Shown: positions 23,617 to 35,510, numbered from the stretch's first letter. The stretch: DNA of 64,000 nt from Reticulitermes speratus (GCA_021186555.1 JAJKFL010000003.1:38411908-38475907); one strand, 5' to 3'. Notes: generated from the letters alone by a model not told the origin. Translations and numbers: made by a program.

Positions 23617-25124
23617 CAGTTGAGAAACGCTGCAGTAAACAGTTGCCAAGCACGTAATTCGCAGTGGACATGGAATACATTTGCACTATAAGTATGTTAT
23701 GGCCGTATGTTAATCAGACCAGAAACGTAAAGAACTAAATAAAATGACTGATACAGATAATATATTTGACAACGGACCAAAAATGCACATTTCTTCATAA
23801 TATCACAAACACAGGCTCTTCCAATATTTAACTTGCAGATATAATGTCCTGAACTGCTCGGTGGCAATGAAGTTATAATATTAAGTTTTTAATAATTGAA
23901 ATTGTGTGCTGTGTGACAGAGGAGAGGTCGTGTTTGTAATTCATGTTTTATCTCGATCAAACTTTGCTGCATAAGTCAACGCAGTACGGCAGGGCATGTT
24001 TGTTAAACTTTAATTAAATAGTCCTATAGTAGAGAATTAGCCAGCAGCGCAAGAGCGGACTAAGTACGCCAAAATAAACTATATAGGTCACTGCTATCTA
24101 TTGATTTATCATCTTCCCAACTCCCCCCTTTTTTTTTTTAAAGTTCTTTCTTTATTTCTCTGTAAAATTACATAGTCTGTTACACAGTAATCTAAATACA
24201 ATTGTTCCTTTAACCAATTGCCATGACGCGTTGTTACAGAATGTTCTTCCGTCCTGGTTTTGTACTGGGATGCCCACCTCGTATTAGTAGTGAAAAGTCC
24301 CAACTCCCCTTTCACTATCTTAGAAGAAGCGCAGTTAATCTACAGGGCGGCTTGCTTTGTAAACACAGGTAAATTAAGTGTCATCGATTTATTCTTTGTT
24401 TATTTGACGGCGTTTTTAACACAGTAACGTCGAGTGATGATAAATTGTAAAATATGTGCATGAAATGTTGTTTGTAAGTTAGCAATGACGAACATGGTGA
24501 CGATGCGCAACTTGTGGTTCTTATCCGACATATTTAATGTAAGCTGTACAGATTCTATACGTAAGTATTAAGTTCTTTATAAAGTAAAGTAAAAGAAAAT
24601 AAATTGCCAGCTCTAACACTAGTAAGTAAATACGTAGAACTGAACATTATGCAATAAGGAACTCGGCTGTTCAGTTCTGCTTGGAACCGCTTTGTTATTT
24701 GTTGAAGTAGATATAGTGAAATACACCCAGAAAATTTTACTTAATATGGGCAACAAATATGCTTTCTTTTTCTTGCCCATATGCGTAATGCAACTTACAT
24801 TATGTGCCTTTTGCTGCTTGTTATTCTAAAATTGTGTTCTTAAAACGTGAGTCGCAGGCTGTTTTAGGTTCGCGGTGCGTACAGTGAGAACTTCAAGAGC
24901 AAAATACATTTAGAAACTTTAATTTCATTTTGTGTACTTTTTTGCTTTTTTTTTATGAAGAAAGACGCCGATAAAATCGATCGAAGCATATAATGTCACG
25001 AAAATTGTGTTTGTCCTGTATACGATTTACGTGCTTGCGTGCGTGCGTGAATGCTCGCGTAGTGAGCGTGAGATGAGCACAAAGTATGCCCCACTTGTGA
25101 AAGCGATGAGAAATTCTTATGAAT
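23617..25124. other. No gene recognised
   Basis: Anonymous sequence with a (GCGT)n-like run at about 25032-25047. A similar run at 25391-25408 lies just beyond the LINE tail at 25125. Confidence 0.5.
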
Positions 25125-25345
25125 TAGGAAGAAACCCCTGCAGGAAAGAGATCACTTGGAAGAACTAAAGTGGATGGGATATTACTATTAAAATAACGGT
25201 TAAATAAATAGGATATGAAGGTATGAACTGGATTTAACTGGCTCAAGAAAGGGACCGGTGTTGGACAATTGTGAACACCATAATTAGCCTTAGGCAGGGA
25301 ATCGTTGACCTGACGATTTGCCGTTAACTTACCAAGAACAACGCT
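25125..25345 (+). mobile_element. RTE-like LINE tail fragment
   Basis: Decayed frame with ELGRNPCRKEITWKN and GMNWI-LAQERDRCWTIVNT, matching the [13 protein letters not shown] block. The 3' part has CTTAGGCAGGGAATCGTTGA. Stops interrupt the frame. Confidence 0.6.
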
Positions 25346-26017
25346 GCGTGGAGTTATATTGGCACGCGCTCAACTGTGTGTGTTTATGAGTGCGTGCGTG
25401 CGTGCGCTTATTTGTTTATTTGTTGTCAGTCTGCATTGTTAAGATATAAAAGGCCGTTTAAAACTCGTGACCTCTCTTGACCTCCCAAGACACCTGTAGC
25501 CAGATAGTAAAGACACAGCAGTAACCCGGGCTGCAACAAGGTCATGAATATGCAAAACACGCAACAGAATTGTATCACCTCGGCTCACGAAATCCTTCGC
25601 TTCCGCGTAAGTTTCCCAAAGTTTGTCATCCACGTAGTAAGGCTAATGTAGTCTGAAGTACTAGTAGGTTTCAGATCGCACAGATGTAGACAAAGGCCAA
25701 CAAACGCGTCACTTCCACGGCGTTAATCTAACAAGATAACCACACTTCCTGCCAGTCTGCCATGACGGCCGGTTCCTGTGTCTTTGCCTACTCGCCATTC
25801 TACATTGCCTTCCCCAGATTTCCGACGCAATATAATCTTTGAAGTTTAAGTAATGTCGTCAAATAACTTACGAATCAATCAATTAAATGCTGATTTTAAC
25901 ATATTTGTAAAAGAACTTATGAATTCCGTGTCTCTGACAAATCTCACTATTTAAATGTTGTTACGTGATTCAACAATTAAACCAAGAAATGCACATTATC
26001 TCTTAGGTATGTTTATT

Positions 26018-26062
26018 AACCCTACACATGTTTCGGCTGCAACAGAGCCATCATCAGGGGTT
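26018..26062 (-). ncRNA. Hammerhead ribozyme motif
   Basis: Minus strand: AACCC, CTGATGA, stem II GGCT..AGCC, GAA, ACA-TG-TGT stem III, A (cleavage position), GGGTT. Stem I AACCC/GGGTT pairs perfectly. Confidence 0.82.
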
Positions 26063-26252
26063 CAAGGTCACGTTCACTTTAACTCTCACTGTTCCATTTG
26101 GTATCACCACTTACACACCACAATGTATGTCAAGTTTCTGTTAGCAGTTGATAACACTCACTGTTTACGTTTATACAACCTTATACATTGTGGTGTATAA
26201 GTAAGTGGTGATACCAAATGGAACAGTGAATGTTAAATTGAACGTGACCTTG

Positions 26253-26297
26253 AACCCCTGATGATGGCCCCGTTGCAGCCGAAACATGTGTAGGGTT
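26253..26297 (+). ncRNA. Hammerhead ribozyme motif
   Basis: AACCC 26253-26257, CTGATGA 26258-26264, stem II GGC..GCC (loop region CCCGTTGCA, weaker than in the partner arm), GAA 26281-26283, ACATGTGT 26284-26291, A26292, GGGTT 26293-26297. Stem I is perfect. Confidence 0.8.
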
Positions 26298-26752
26298 AAT
26301 GAACATAACTAAGAAATAATGTGCATTTGTTGGTTTAATTGTTGAATGTTATCAAAATGCACAGTGAACATAACGTAAAAAGTTGTTACGTGACTTCATG
26401 CCAGTTGTCTATCCACAGACATATATACATACACACATATATATATTTCTTTACTTCTTATTACTTATTTACTTCTTTTAGCTTATCCTCATTCTTCATT
26501 TCCTCCCTTTCTTGTGGTATATTTTTTCATCAGGTTGTTCGTAAAAATTTTCTAAGGAATCTCATATTCGCTGCTTATATTTTTCTTTCCTTTCTTTTTC
26601 CTCATTACCCAGTTTTACTTCAGAATATAAACGCGTCACATCATAATGACATTAACTGTTAATTTCTGTAACAGAACAACCCGAAATTTAGTTATATGTG
26701 TTAGTTTTCAGGTTCTTACTGTGGTTGTTCATCAAATGATTTACTTCTTTGG

Positions 26753-26826
26753 AGTTCTGCACCGTGTAGTGGTTAAGTGTCCCGCCGAAACGTCGAAACA
26801 TTTAACCACCACACGGTGCAGAACCC
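26753..26826. repeat. Foldback, 23-bp arms
   Basis: GTTCTGCACCGTGTAGTGGT and its inverse ACCACCACACGGTGCAGAAC (one mismatch over 23 bp) enclose a 28-bp spacer with GTCGAAACATTT. Related to the family J termini. Confidence 0.7.
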
Positions 26827-28040
26827 CAAAACGTAAACGTCGTCTGATTTAAGTGTATTATCCTATTTCCTTTTGCTCATGCGCGAGCAGGTTTTGTGAA
26901 TCAATATCGGAGTAATTGAAAGTTTCATTCACAAATCTTGCTACATTCTGACGGGGGAAGTAGGTTACTGTTCAAGACTTCTAGTGATATAATTGGGGCA
27001 GTTCATTATAGTTGATTTTCGAACACAACACGGATCCTGTGTCTCTAGAATATTTCCTGGTGTCTCGTTTATTTTCTTCTGTTTGTCATTCGGAAGTGCC
27101 TGTCTGACGCAGCGCGTGTGACTCGGCCCCAGTTTCGTGTTCCACTCGTTGTGGACACTTTCCGAAAATGGCGAATGTGGGTCAATATGCTGATCTATAA
27201 GGCACTCACTCATCTTTGTTTGACAGTCAGCTTTTGTCCCTTAGTAGAGAGTAGCTTTCAGAATTTATATCTAGGGAACATTGTGCTGTAAATGCAAACA
27301 AGATGGCAGTGCCAATATGTACTCTTAACACGGTGTATAAGAGAATCGAGTAACACACACGAACTGTAAATCTTTTGAACTGTGGGTGTTTGGGTGCAGA
27401 TTGCTGCTGAGGAGAGTAATTGAACTGTTAAGAGGAACTTAACTAATGAGAAGCTAAATAATCTTTATTTATTATAAAATATTTTTTAGTTGACAACTAA
27501 GAAAATTCGATAGGCCGTAGTGGATGTGAGGAGACATTTGCATGGAAAACGCGAAGGAAAGAAGCCGCTTGGTAGGCATAAATGGCGGCTAATATTCAAA
27601 TGGGTCGTAAAAAAATGGGGTTCACATCTTTCAGAGCAGGGTCCAGGAGCGGATTTTTGAGAGCATGATATTTGATTTCCCTAAAATTGCTGAATTTCTG
27701 AACCTGCTGACCTACTTTTAGATTCCGGATAGACTGGTCCTGCAAGAAGGGTGGTCGCACGAACATCCGTACGTGAAAGTGCATGATTAACACTGGCCTT
27801 CTTACATTAACACTACATATACATCCACATCTTACGGTCCGACGCCATTTTATATATATTTTATACACTTCTTATATTCACGTTTTATGCTTATATGCTT
27901 TGGTGTTTTATTTTATATATTTTATATCCATATTGTTAAGACAACCTTCCCCCCCTTCTCCGTTTTATATACATAGCTGTACAAAATAAGGGGATTTCTT
28001 TTACAAAATGTATAGAGTTTGATATTCATAGTATTTGTAC

Positions 28041-28080
28041 AGGCCTGATGATGGCTCTGTAGAGCTGAAACCGGTAGCCT
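28041..28080 (+). ncRNA. Hammerhead ribozyme motif
   Basis: AGGC, CTGATGA (28045-28051), stem II GGCTC-TGTA-GAGCT with one G-U pair, GAA, palindromic ACCGGT stem III, A28076 and GCCT pairing with AGGC. Solitary copy, with no obvious inverted partner. Confidence 0.8.
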
Positions 28081-28175
28081 AATGTGACTGTAGTTACTGA
28101 ACAAGAGTGAAATACACTGTGCATGTACATACCAACGGGGATGTCAAATATTAAGAAAAAAAAATATTATTTGGG

Positions 28176-28525
28176 TGATCAAATCAAGAAGAATAAAATG
28201 GGCGGGGCATTTGGCACGTATGGCAGACAGAAGAGGTACATGGAGGGATTTGGTGTGGAGACCTGAGGGAAAGAGGCCACATGGAAGACCTAGGCGTAGA
28301 TGGGAGGGTAATATTAAATTGGATCTTGAAGAGGTGCGATAGGGAGACATGGACTGAAGTGATCTGGCTGAGGATAGGGACAGGTGGCGAGCGCTTGTAA
28401 ATGCGGTAATGAACCTTCTGGTTCAATAAAATGCGGGGAATTTCTTGCCTGGCTAAGGACCTGTTGACTTCTCAGGAAGGACTCTGCTCCATGGAGTTGG
28501 TTGGTTAGTTAGTTAGTTAGTTACA
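28176..28525 (+). mobile_element. RTE-like LINE 3' end, best-preserved tail copy
   Basis: It reads IKSRRIKWAGHLARMADRRG, then GKRPHGRPRRRWEGNIKLDL and [18 protein letters not shown], with a stop between the last two. The 3' UTR holds ATGCGGGGAATTTCTTGCC and CTCTGCTCCATGGAG, then a (GTTA)n tail at 28502-28524. It is 5'-truncated, and it lies about 95 bp downstream of a hammerhead motif at 28041. Confidence 0.75.
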
Positions 28526-29064
28526 TTGTAGTGTCAAGGAGGTGAATGAACGACGGTTTTATTGACTCCGCCCCTTTCTGCGGGTACGTCGCAGGCTGAA
28601 TGCCCGGGCAAGCATGTACGTAGTAGACGCAGCAAGGGGGTTGGAACAGCTCAAAACTTCCCCTAATAGCTTAGTGCATCTGAAGACGAAAGTGAGGCCG
28701 GTTGTAAACGATGACCTACACGTAGGCGGCACAATGCGGAATAGTGTTACAGTGCAGATTGTTGCTGATCGCAATATATCTTCAGGAATTTGACGTGTCG
28801 CAGTGATAACCGTCCTGACATTACTGTTGTCTGTCTCCAGTGGTGAAAACTATAAATGTCGACCATGATGCCTAAGCACCTGCCCAACACTTCATATAGT
28901 AAGTTATTGTGGTAATGTGACCTACATGGCTGTTACTGCCGCTGTATTGAATGTGTAGAGCTGGCAGGTTATTGCAGCTTTAACACAATTTGTGTTCTGA
29001 AGATGCTCTGTAATTGTGACTGGGGATTTATGTGTTCTTCCTAAGCCTTTTTAAGATAATGTAC

Positions 29065-29300
29065 GGATACTATTCAACAATTAAACCAACAAATGCACTT
29101 TATTTCTTAGTTACGTTTATTAACCCTACATATGTTTCGGCTGCAACAGAGCCATCATCAGGGGTTCAAGGTCACGTTCACTTTAAAATTCACTGTTTCA
29201 TTTGGTATCACCACATATACATCACAATGTATGTCAATTTTCTGTTAACAGTTGATAACACTCGCTGTTTCCGTTTATACAACCTTATCTTTTAAATGTC
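29065..29300 (-). mobile_element. Single-arm hammerhead-bearing repeat
   Basis: TATTCAACAATTAAACCAAC to about ACAACCTTATC parallels 25969-26190 closely. Monomeric form of the same family. Confidence 0.72.
29122..29166 (-). ncRNA. Hammerhead ribozyme motif in a single-arm repeat
   Basis: Minus strand AACCC, CTGATGA, stem II GGCT..AGCC, GAA, ACATATGT stem III, A, GGGTT. The surrounding repeat (about 29065-29300) matches the left arm of the 25969 element and lacks the second arm. Confidence 0.8.
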
Positions 29301-29466
29301 TGGCGTAGGTTGGTTTCGTCTTGGGTTAAAAACGTAACAGTTGATAATGTCGTTAAAAGTTGTTAAAAATTATTAAAATTGCTGGCAATTGGTTTGTATA
29401 CAAATATTGTTGTCCATGCCGTGTTTTTGTTATTGGTGTGTTGTTGGTGTGGCTTTCACTGACTGA

Positions 29467-29512
29467 CGGATACTATGTTGAACTAGGCCACAACTATGTT
29501 GAACTAGGCCAC
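29467..29512 (+). repeat. Two-unit tandem repeat
   Basis: A 22-bp unit beginning CTATGTTGAACTAGGCCACA is repeated directly, with a third partial CCACAACCACG. Confidence 0.85.
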
Positions 29513-29581
29513 AACCACGTCTCTCCAGATCGTTACGTACTCGTCATTGTCGTTATTATTATTATTATTATTACCTTATTG

Positions 29582-31132
29582 TAGTATATTTTAAATCTTA
29601 GTTTGTCTCAGCAGTTGTTTCCTTCTTTCTGGAAAAAAGCTGCTATTGTACCTATTTTTAAAAAAGGCAACAGTACTAAAATTGCTAATTATCGCCCTAT
29701 TTCAATTTTAAATAATTTTTCTAAAATTTTTGAAATAGTTATATATGATCACGTTTCATATTTCCTTCAGTCTAAACTTAATTGCTGTCAACATGGTTTT
29801 ATAAAATCCAGGTCTACCACCTCTAATTTGGTAAATTATCTTGATTATATAACCCCGTTAGTCAGGTCTCAGCGTCAAGTTGATGCTATATATTTTGATT
29901 TTAGCAATGCTTTTGATCTTGGGTCACATACTTTACTTTTAAATAAACTTAGTTCCTTTGGACTCTCAAATGCTTATGTTAGCTGGTTTTGTAGTTATTT
30001 ATCTGATAGATTTTCGTGTTGCGGGTGTTCCTCAAGGCTCTGTTTTAGGGCCTTTGCTATTTAATGTATTTATAGATGATATATGTAAAGTAATAATACA
30101 TTCAAAATTTCTTCTTTTCGCTGATGATACAAAAATTTTTCGTGCTATTAAATCACTTGATGATTCTACTCAGTTGCAATCAGATATTGATTCCATACAA
30201 CGTTGGTGCACTGCTAATTTTATGAATCTTAATACTGGCAAAACTCGAGCTATTACCTTCTCTAGGAAAACAAATACCCTTTTTTTTAAATATAAACTTG
30301 GGGATCCTTATATTACACGTACCGATTGTATTAAGGATTTAGGAGTCTTTATTGATTCCAAATTATATTTTCATTCCCATGTTGATTACATTTTTTCTCA
30401 ATCCATCAAGCTTTTGGGGCTTATTCGTAATATTACTTTTTCATTTTCGACCCTTGATTGTTTATTGATTTTATATTTTTCACTTGTTAGACCCAAATTA
30501 GAGTACGCATCTGTAGTATGGAATTCAATTACTTCTACTGATGCAAAAAAGCTTGAGCGTATTCAAAGTAAGTTTGTAGCTTTATGTTATAATCGATTCC
30601 TCTCCCGCGATAGCAATGGTTATAGTCATGCTAATGCTCTTCAAGTACTTAATTTACGTACTTTACATGACAGAAGACATCAACTTGATGCAATTTTTGT
30701 CATTAATGTTTTATTAGGTTCTAAATCCTGTCCGTCTACCTTAGACATTATTGGTCTACGAGTTCCCACTCGAAACCTCCGTGACTTTTCTTTGTTTCAT
30801 GTTAGCTCATATTATAAAAACTGTCCCTCCGGCCGGTGTGTAACTGCGGCTAATTCTATTTGTAATAATATGGATGTTTTTAGAAGGGAATTTGTTACGC
30901 TTAGTCAGATGTAATATTTTATTACATTATTTTAAGGTGTACTTATTAACTCTTTGAGTAAGTCATTGTTTGCTCACTTATTTGTTTTGTTGTGTTAGTT
31001 TTATTTTGTCCTGTTCCTTGTCCATTGTTATTTATGTTTGTATGTTGTGCTGTTTCTGTAATTGGCCATCTGGCTGTTGACTCGGCACATTAATAAACCA
31101 GAATTGAATTGAATTGAATTATTATTATTATT
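29582..31132 (+). mobile_element. 5'-truncated non-LTR retrotransposon (Jockey/CR1-group-like) with broken reverse transcriptase
   Basis: Frame 1 (about 29585-30018) carries FPSFWKKAAIVPIFKKG, NYRPISILNNFSKIFE, QHGFIKSRSTTSNLV and the motif A box YFDFSNAFD. Frame 2 (about 30021-30914) carries VAGVPQGSVLGPLLF, the catalytic LLFADDTKIF box, then LGVFIDSKLYFHSHVDYI and RPKLEYASVVWNS, ending REFVTLSQM-stop. The switch lies between YLSDRF and RVAGVPQG, where related RTs have another dozen or so residues, so an out-of-frame deletion is likely. The 3' UTR ends in three GAATT units and an (ATT)n tail (31098-31132). Apurinic endonuclease and ORF1 regions are absent (5' truncation next to a TTA repeat). 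Clade is tentative. Confidence 0.88.
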
Positions 31133-33524
31133 AGTGCCCTTCCGCTAGATACGCAACAGCTGCAAATTTGGTAAACAGTGCTATGGATATATGTAGTAAG
31201 CAGATTAGATCTTTGAAACAGATTTTACGCTAGTGGCACATTTCATATGAGTTATGGTTTTATTTGTTTAGCTAACGTGTTTCCACTTAAGTCATAAATC
31301 CACTTTTGGTTAATTGTTTTATTGTGTCCTTTGTGTGTGTTTATTTGTGTAATTTGCGTTCTAATTGTTGTGCTAGTTTTGGAATTGGCCTTTGCGCTGT
31401 TACGATCTTCTTGTATGTGACAACGTGTAGCTCGGTAGACCTTCGCCAGTTTTTCGCAGGATGTTCCTGTGTCCCTCTTCAGTGTTGAAGTTTTTCAACT
31501 ACACGGCGTCACAATCAGGAAGGCCATAATCTTCTTTTCACTCCCACGATAATCTCAAATATATTAATGAATTTTGAAATATGACCTGATGTTAGTGTAA
31601 CTAAAGGCTAATTGTTCTCGACTCCTGCTGTAGATGATCATGAATGCCAGTATTATGCTGGAAGGAGGTTTACCGCCAGTTTGTGATAGTCCAATTGTGG
31701 CAAACTTTGTAAGGTGTTGGATTGTGAAATGATAAACAACGGAAAGAAATATGAGTTAAACAGTTTATTAACTTACACTAAGAAGATATGCAGTAATCTA
31801 ATTCGGTATTTGTGATCACCGATGTAATGGCGAGGATGGATTGCCGTTTGCCAGACAGACGCTGGGTATCACTTGTCTGCTGAGTTCACCCTGCGTCTTT
31901 TAAAATAGTACTGAAATTTCTTACCCAAAATCATTAATATTTATATATTTTTCGAGTGTCCACAAATGTTATAATACAATTGAAATTTATGATAAAAAAT
32001 GCAACATCGGTTTTCTATTTTTTAAGTTATGGTCCTTTGTCAATCTACTGCTTTCTTCAGTAAGATTGTTCAGATAAAGTGATTCCTTTTTGTAATAATT
32101 TATTAATGTCTGGCGAGAGGTACAAGTTGTGAAAATCATGGCGCAAAATCTTTTCTGTGGTAAAACACACAGGAACTTTATGTTAACGTAAAAATCAGTG
32201 ACTTTTGAAATTAATTTTGAGTTGCTGCTTTCAAATCTGGACACACAAAAAAAATTGCATTACTCATCATTTTTTAGGAAAATGTATTTTCGATGTTTGA
32301 GCTGAAATATTGCGTGTTCTCACTTTACATTTTGTCTTTGTGCCCTTATAATTTTTTCAGCCATAATATGATAATGTAATTTTTTCGTGAACTAATGTTT
32401 ATTCTGATATAAAGAAATTTATTGTTTCTAATTTCTTATTAAATTATATGCCTATTCATACCTTTGGAATAAAAGTAAAAATAGAGAATATAATATCTGT
32501 GTTTGTTAAAAATATGTTGGCTGACAGTTTTGTAATCACTCTAACCGATCTAGTCTGTGTTTTACGCAAAATAACCCAAATGGCAAAGAGTATTTAATTA
32601 CAACACTAATTACACTGTATTACTCGTTAAAGGTTTGTGTGAAAAGCAGGTTATTTCGTAAAGTTCCCTGATATTTTGGACACTCTTCACTGTCTGAGGC
32701 TAAAGAACTCACTGGACCAGTGATAGTAACCAGCCCCTTCTAAAGGATTTACTAGGGTATGTTCTGCCTCTCCACTTCCCACCTGAAGACGGAGGCTTAT
32801 TTCTTACACGTTATTAAAGAAACTTGAACAGATATTAGTCTGGGAGGGTAAATTTATTTGCAGACGAGGCTGAGTTAGTCGGCAAGTTGGTACCGTACAG
32901 ACCTACATATCGACCCGTTTACTGGTTCACTCGACAATTCCGATCAATACCAGTCACTGTATATCGGTCAGCAGACGCGGAAGTTACAAGAAAAGTCGGT
33001 CCTTCCTGTGAAAATGAAATTACTGCGTAATGTTCGGAAAGAATACTGGACAAATTTGTTACAGTTAGGAGTACAAAATCACCGATAGATTCTCTATGAA
33101 TTTACATAATTCAGTGTCTCGATATTAATTTACTGTGCTCTTCGCAGAGTTAATTAACAGTTACAAATAACGCATATTTAACAGTAACAAATTGTACTGA
33201 CGACAAAGAAAATCAACAGCAAATATGTAAAAAATTTTCTTTGACGAGTTTCGAGATTTCTGCGTCGGTGTGGCCGAGGGTTCCTTTCTTCTGGGATATG
33301 ACGCTGCCTCAATGGGCGATCCGACCCCCATTACGCACTGAATCAGCATCATACCCCAGAACAATGGAGTCCCAAGTTTTCGTTTCTAATCCATTAAACA
33401 CCGTAGCAAATTGTAACACGTGAGCCCATTTTAATTAGTCAACTTACTTGCACGCCAGGCGAATGTTAGTAATGATAAAATTCAGTTTATACTTCATTCT
33501 TTCTTCAATAATTTAAAGAAAACT
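31133..33524. other. Long AT-rich stretch without recognised genes
   Basis: A family J terminus (CTACACGGCGTCACAATCAG) occurs at 31499 and another decayed one near 33295. Otherwise nothing was recognised. Confidence 0.5.
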
Positions 33525-33690
33525 CTTGCAATGGGTACCGGGGTTCTTTCCGGGAGTTAAAATGCCTGGGGCGTGAAGTTAACCATTCACCTCCATCTAG
33601 TGCTGACGTTAAGAATGAGTGGAGCTATACCTCAGCTCCCCCTATATGCCTTCATGGTATGGATAGGGCAACTTCTTTTGTTAGATGAGG
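33525..33690 (+). mobile_element. Family D SINE 3' part
   Basis: GGGTACCGGGGTTCTTTCCG, GGGGCGTGAAGTTAACC, CCATCTAGTGCTGACGTTAA and GGAGCTATACCTCAGCTCCC. The tRNA head is missing. A minus-oriented piece (33690-33770, CAGCCTCACGCTTGGTCC) abuts it, so the locus is an inverted pair of fragments. Confidence 0.65.
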
Positions 33691-34214
33691 ACAAGTGATC
33701 AGCCTCACGCTTGGTCCCCTGCTACCAAATGAGTTTGAGGCTGGGTTGGCCCGAATTCCAGTCTTTATGTAAGAGCGAAGAGCAAAGAGCAAAGAGTAAT
33801 TTTATATTTTACCTAGTGTTATTTGTAACAGTGACTCATTTTTATTTTCATCAAAGCACGTATAATTGTGTGCTTTCATCGAAATAAAAACCAATAATAC
33901 ATATACGTGTGTGTGTGTTTACTCGAAATGGTCATTTATATATTGCCCAGTAATTACAACATTACATTTCACTGACTTCATAAATGCATTTAAACCTTAT
34001 CACGTAGCAAATGGCGCTTGTAAATGCAGATGTTGCGTGCGGCTTATTATACCAACTGACGACAAAGGCTCTACACAATTCGACCGCATGAATAGAATCC
34101 GACATCACAGAATTGACTAGGCCTTTCATAGAAGTCACTGTAATAAGAAGGCAGATTAAGTAGGACATCCAGGATTTCATTTTGAGTAAAAAGCTTAAAT
34201 TACGCTGTGTACGC

Positions 34215-34440
34215 CATGAAAACGTGTAGGGAAGTGAAGTATAGACCCACGCATTCTTAAATTAGGCACTAGAAGGAGGAGAATATCTATCTTTAAACCC
34301 CGGCCGCTTTTTTTCCCGGAAGAAGAGCCCGGATATTCATTGAAGTTTTAGAAAGGGACTGAGGAAATCAAAAGACCTGTGTTAGTGTAGGCCGTATCAG
34401 GGCAAGATTCGAAATTCAGCCCTTCATATTACATGACTGT
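34215..34440 (-). mobile_element. Family D SINE, diverged
   Basis: GAAGTATAGACCCACGCATT, AAACCCCGGCCGCTTT and GGAAGAAGAGCCCGGAT are reverse D-family blocks. It ends about 50 bp before the hAT-like element at 34496. Confidence 0.55.
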
Positions 34441-34495
34441 GTCTACAGCATGTACACCAATATATTATTTAAGAATTATACGAGCGTGTCTAGAG

Positions 34496-34935
34496 GAGAC
34501 CACTCAACCCATAGCTCGCGGGCGACAAGTTGCCCGCGACACAGTATTTTGTTGCCGCGGAGACATTTAAAATGAGAAAACGTCTTTTAACCCTATCCCA
34601 AGTAAAGTCGAAATAGAATGTCGAAGCAATTTTGAAAACTAACGAGCTATTTATTGATGGAGACTTAACATTACATTACTAATTCTTCTTGTAAAAATGA
34701 GCTAAAAATAACGACACCTTAGCTTAGGTTGTGAATTGCATTTTTTATAAATTTTTCGTCTTATCAGTGTATTTTTAGTTCAAATGATGTATACAAAAAC
34801 GCACAGATATATTTATACACATAATTATACATATAATTATTCATTCTTCATTCTGTGTATCGAATTTTATGTTGCCCGCATGCAGATCAAATTTCGCCTA
34901 GTTGCCCGCACTACATAGAAGGTTGAGCGGGCCTC
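34496..34935. mobile_element. 440-bp hAT-like non-autonomous element with perfect 8-bp TSD
   Basis: The left end GAGACCACTCAACCCATAG pairs with the inverse of the right end CTATG..GGTTGAGCGGGCCTC. Subterminal GCCCGC/GCGGGC motifs recur at both ends. GTCTAGAG is duplicated at 34488-34495 and 34936-34943. An 8-bp TSD with short TIRs is the hAT signature. No transposase is present. Confidence 0.85.
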
Positions 34936-35054
34936 GTCTAGAGCTTGTACACTAATTACCTACGAATTATGTTTGTACACCAATATGTTATTAGAGAATT
35001 CTTGTTAGCTTTTCTCTTCACCTGGTACTGTTGGAACGTTTAAACGCAGGACGA

Positions 35055-35155
35055 GCAAATGGGCGGGGCATGCATAAGGCATAATGGAAATAAATCGTTT
35101 AGAAAATTGTTCCTAAAACCTCAAGCGAAGAGGCCGCGTTGGAGACGTTGAGGTA
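35055..35155 (+). mobile_element. RTE-like LINE tail scrap
   Basis: AAATGGGCGGGGCATGCATA and a CGAAGAGGCCGCGTTGGAGA block match the WAGH and KRP(H/R)GRP portions of the copy at 28176. The remainder is lost. Confidence 0.45.
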
Positions 35156-35439
35156 CGTGTGTTTATTTATGAGCATTTGCGGTCTATTTAATGGCGCTCT
35201 TAACACCCGAGACTTTGTATCGTGTAATGGTGAGACGACTCGAGAGTAATCAACTTAAAACTGTGTGCCAGGAAGCCGTAGTGGCCCAACTGAAGGTATT
35301 ATTCCGGGATTTGCCTGTGGAGCGTCTGGAAAATCACGAAGAATATCAGGATAGCCGACGTTCCGGCCGGGATTTCAACCGGTCAGCGGCCGAATAGAAG
35401 TCAGAAGTGTTACCGTTTGTGTCAGCATGTTTGGTGATA

Positions 35440-35510
35440 GCCGATCCCAGTGGCCGCGCGGTCTAAGGCGTGGGTCTGCGGCCGCTCGCTCACTGGGATC
35501 GTGGGTTCGA
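35440..35510 (+). mobile_element. Outer family A SINE head, interrupted at its B box
   Basis: GCCGATCCCAGTGGCC to GTGGGTTCGA, then the sequence breaks at the middle of the B box. The expected continuation TCCC...CATGGATGTCTGTCTC resumes at 35859 after two beta units. Confidence 0.85.

Larger units (their letters stand above)
25969..26381. mobile_element. Head-to-head hammerhead-bearing foldback element with 12-bp TSD
   Basis: TTCAACAATTAAACCAAGAA at the left is mirrored by the region before TTGTTGAAT at about 26347. The arms are about 150-170 bp. Each arm holds a hammerhead core. GTTGTTACGTGA is repeated at 25957-25968 and 26382-26393. A single-arm relative is at 29060. Confidence 0.8.
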
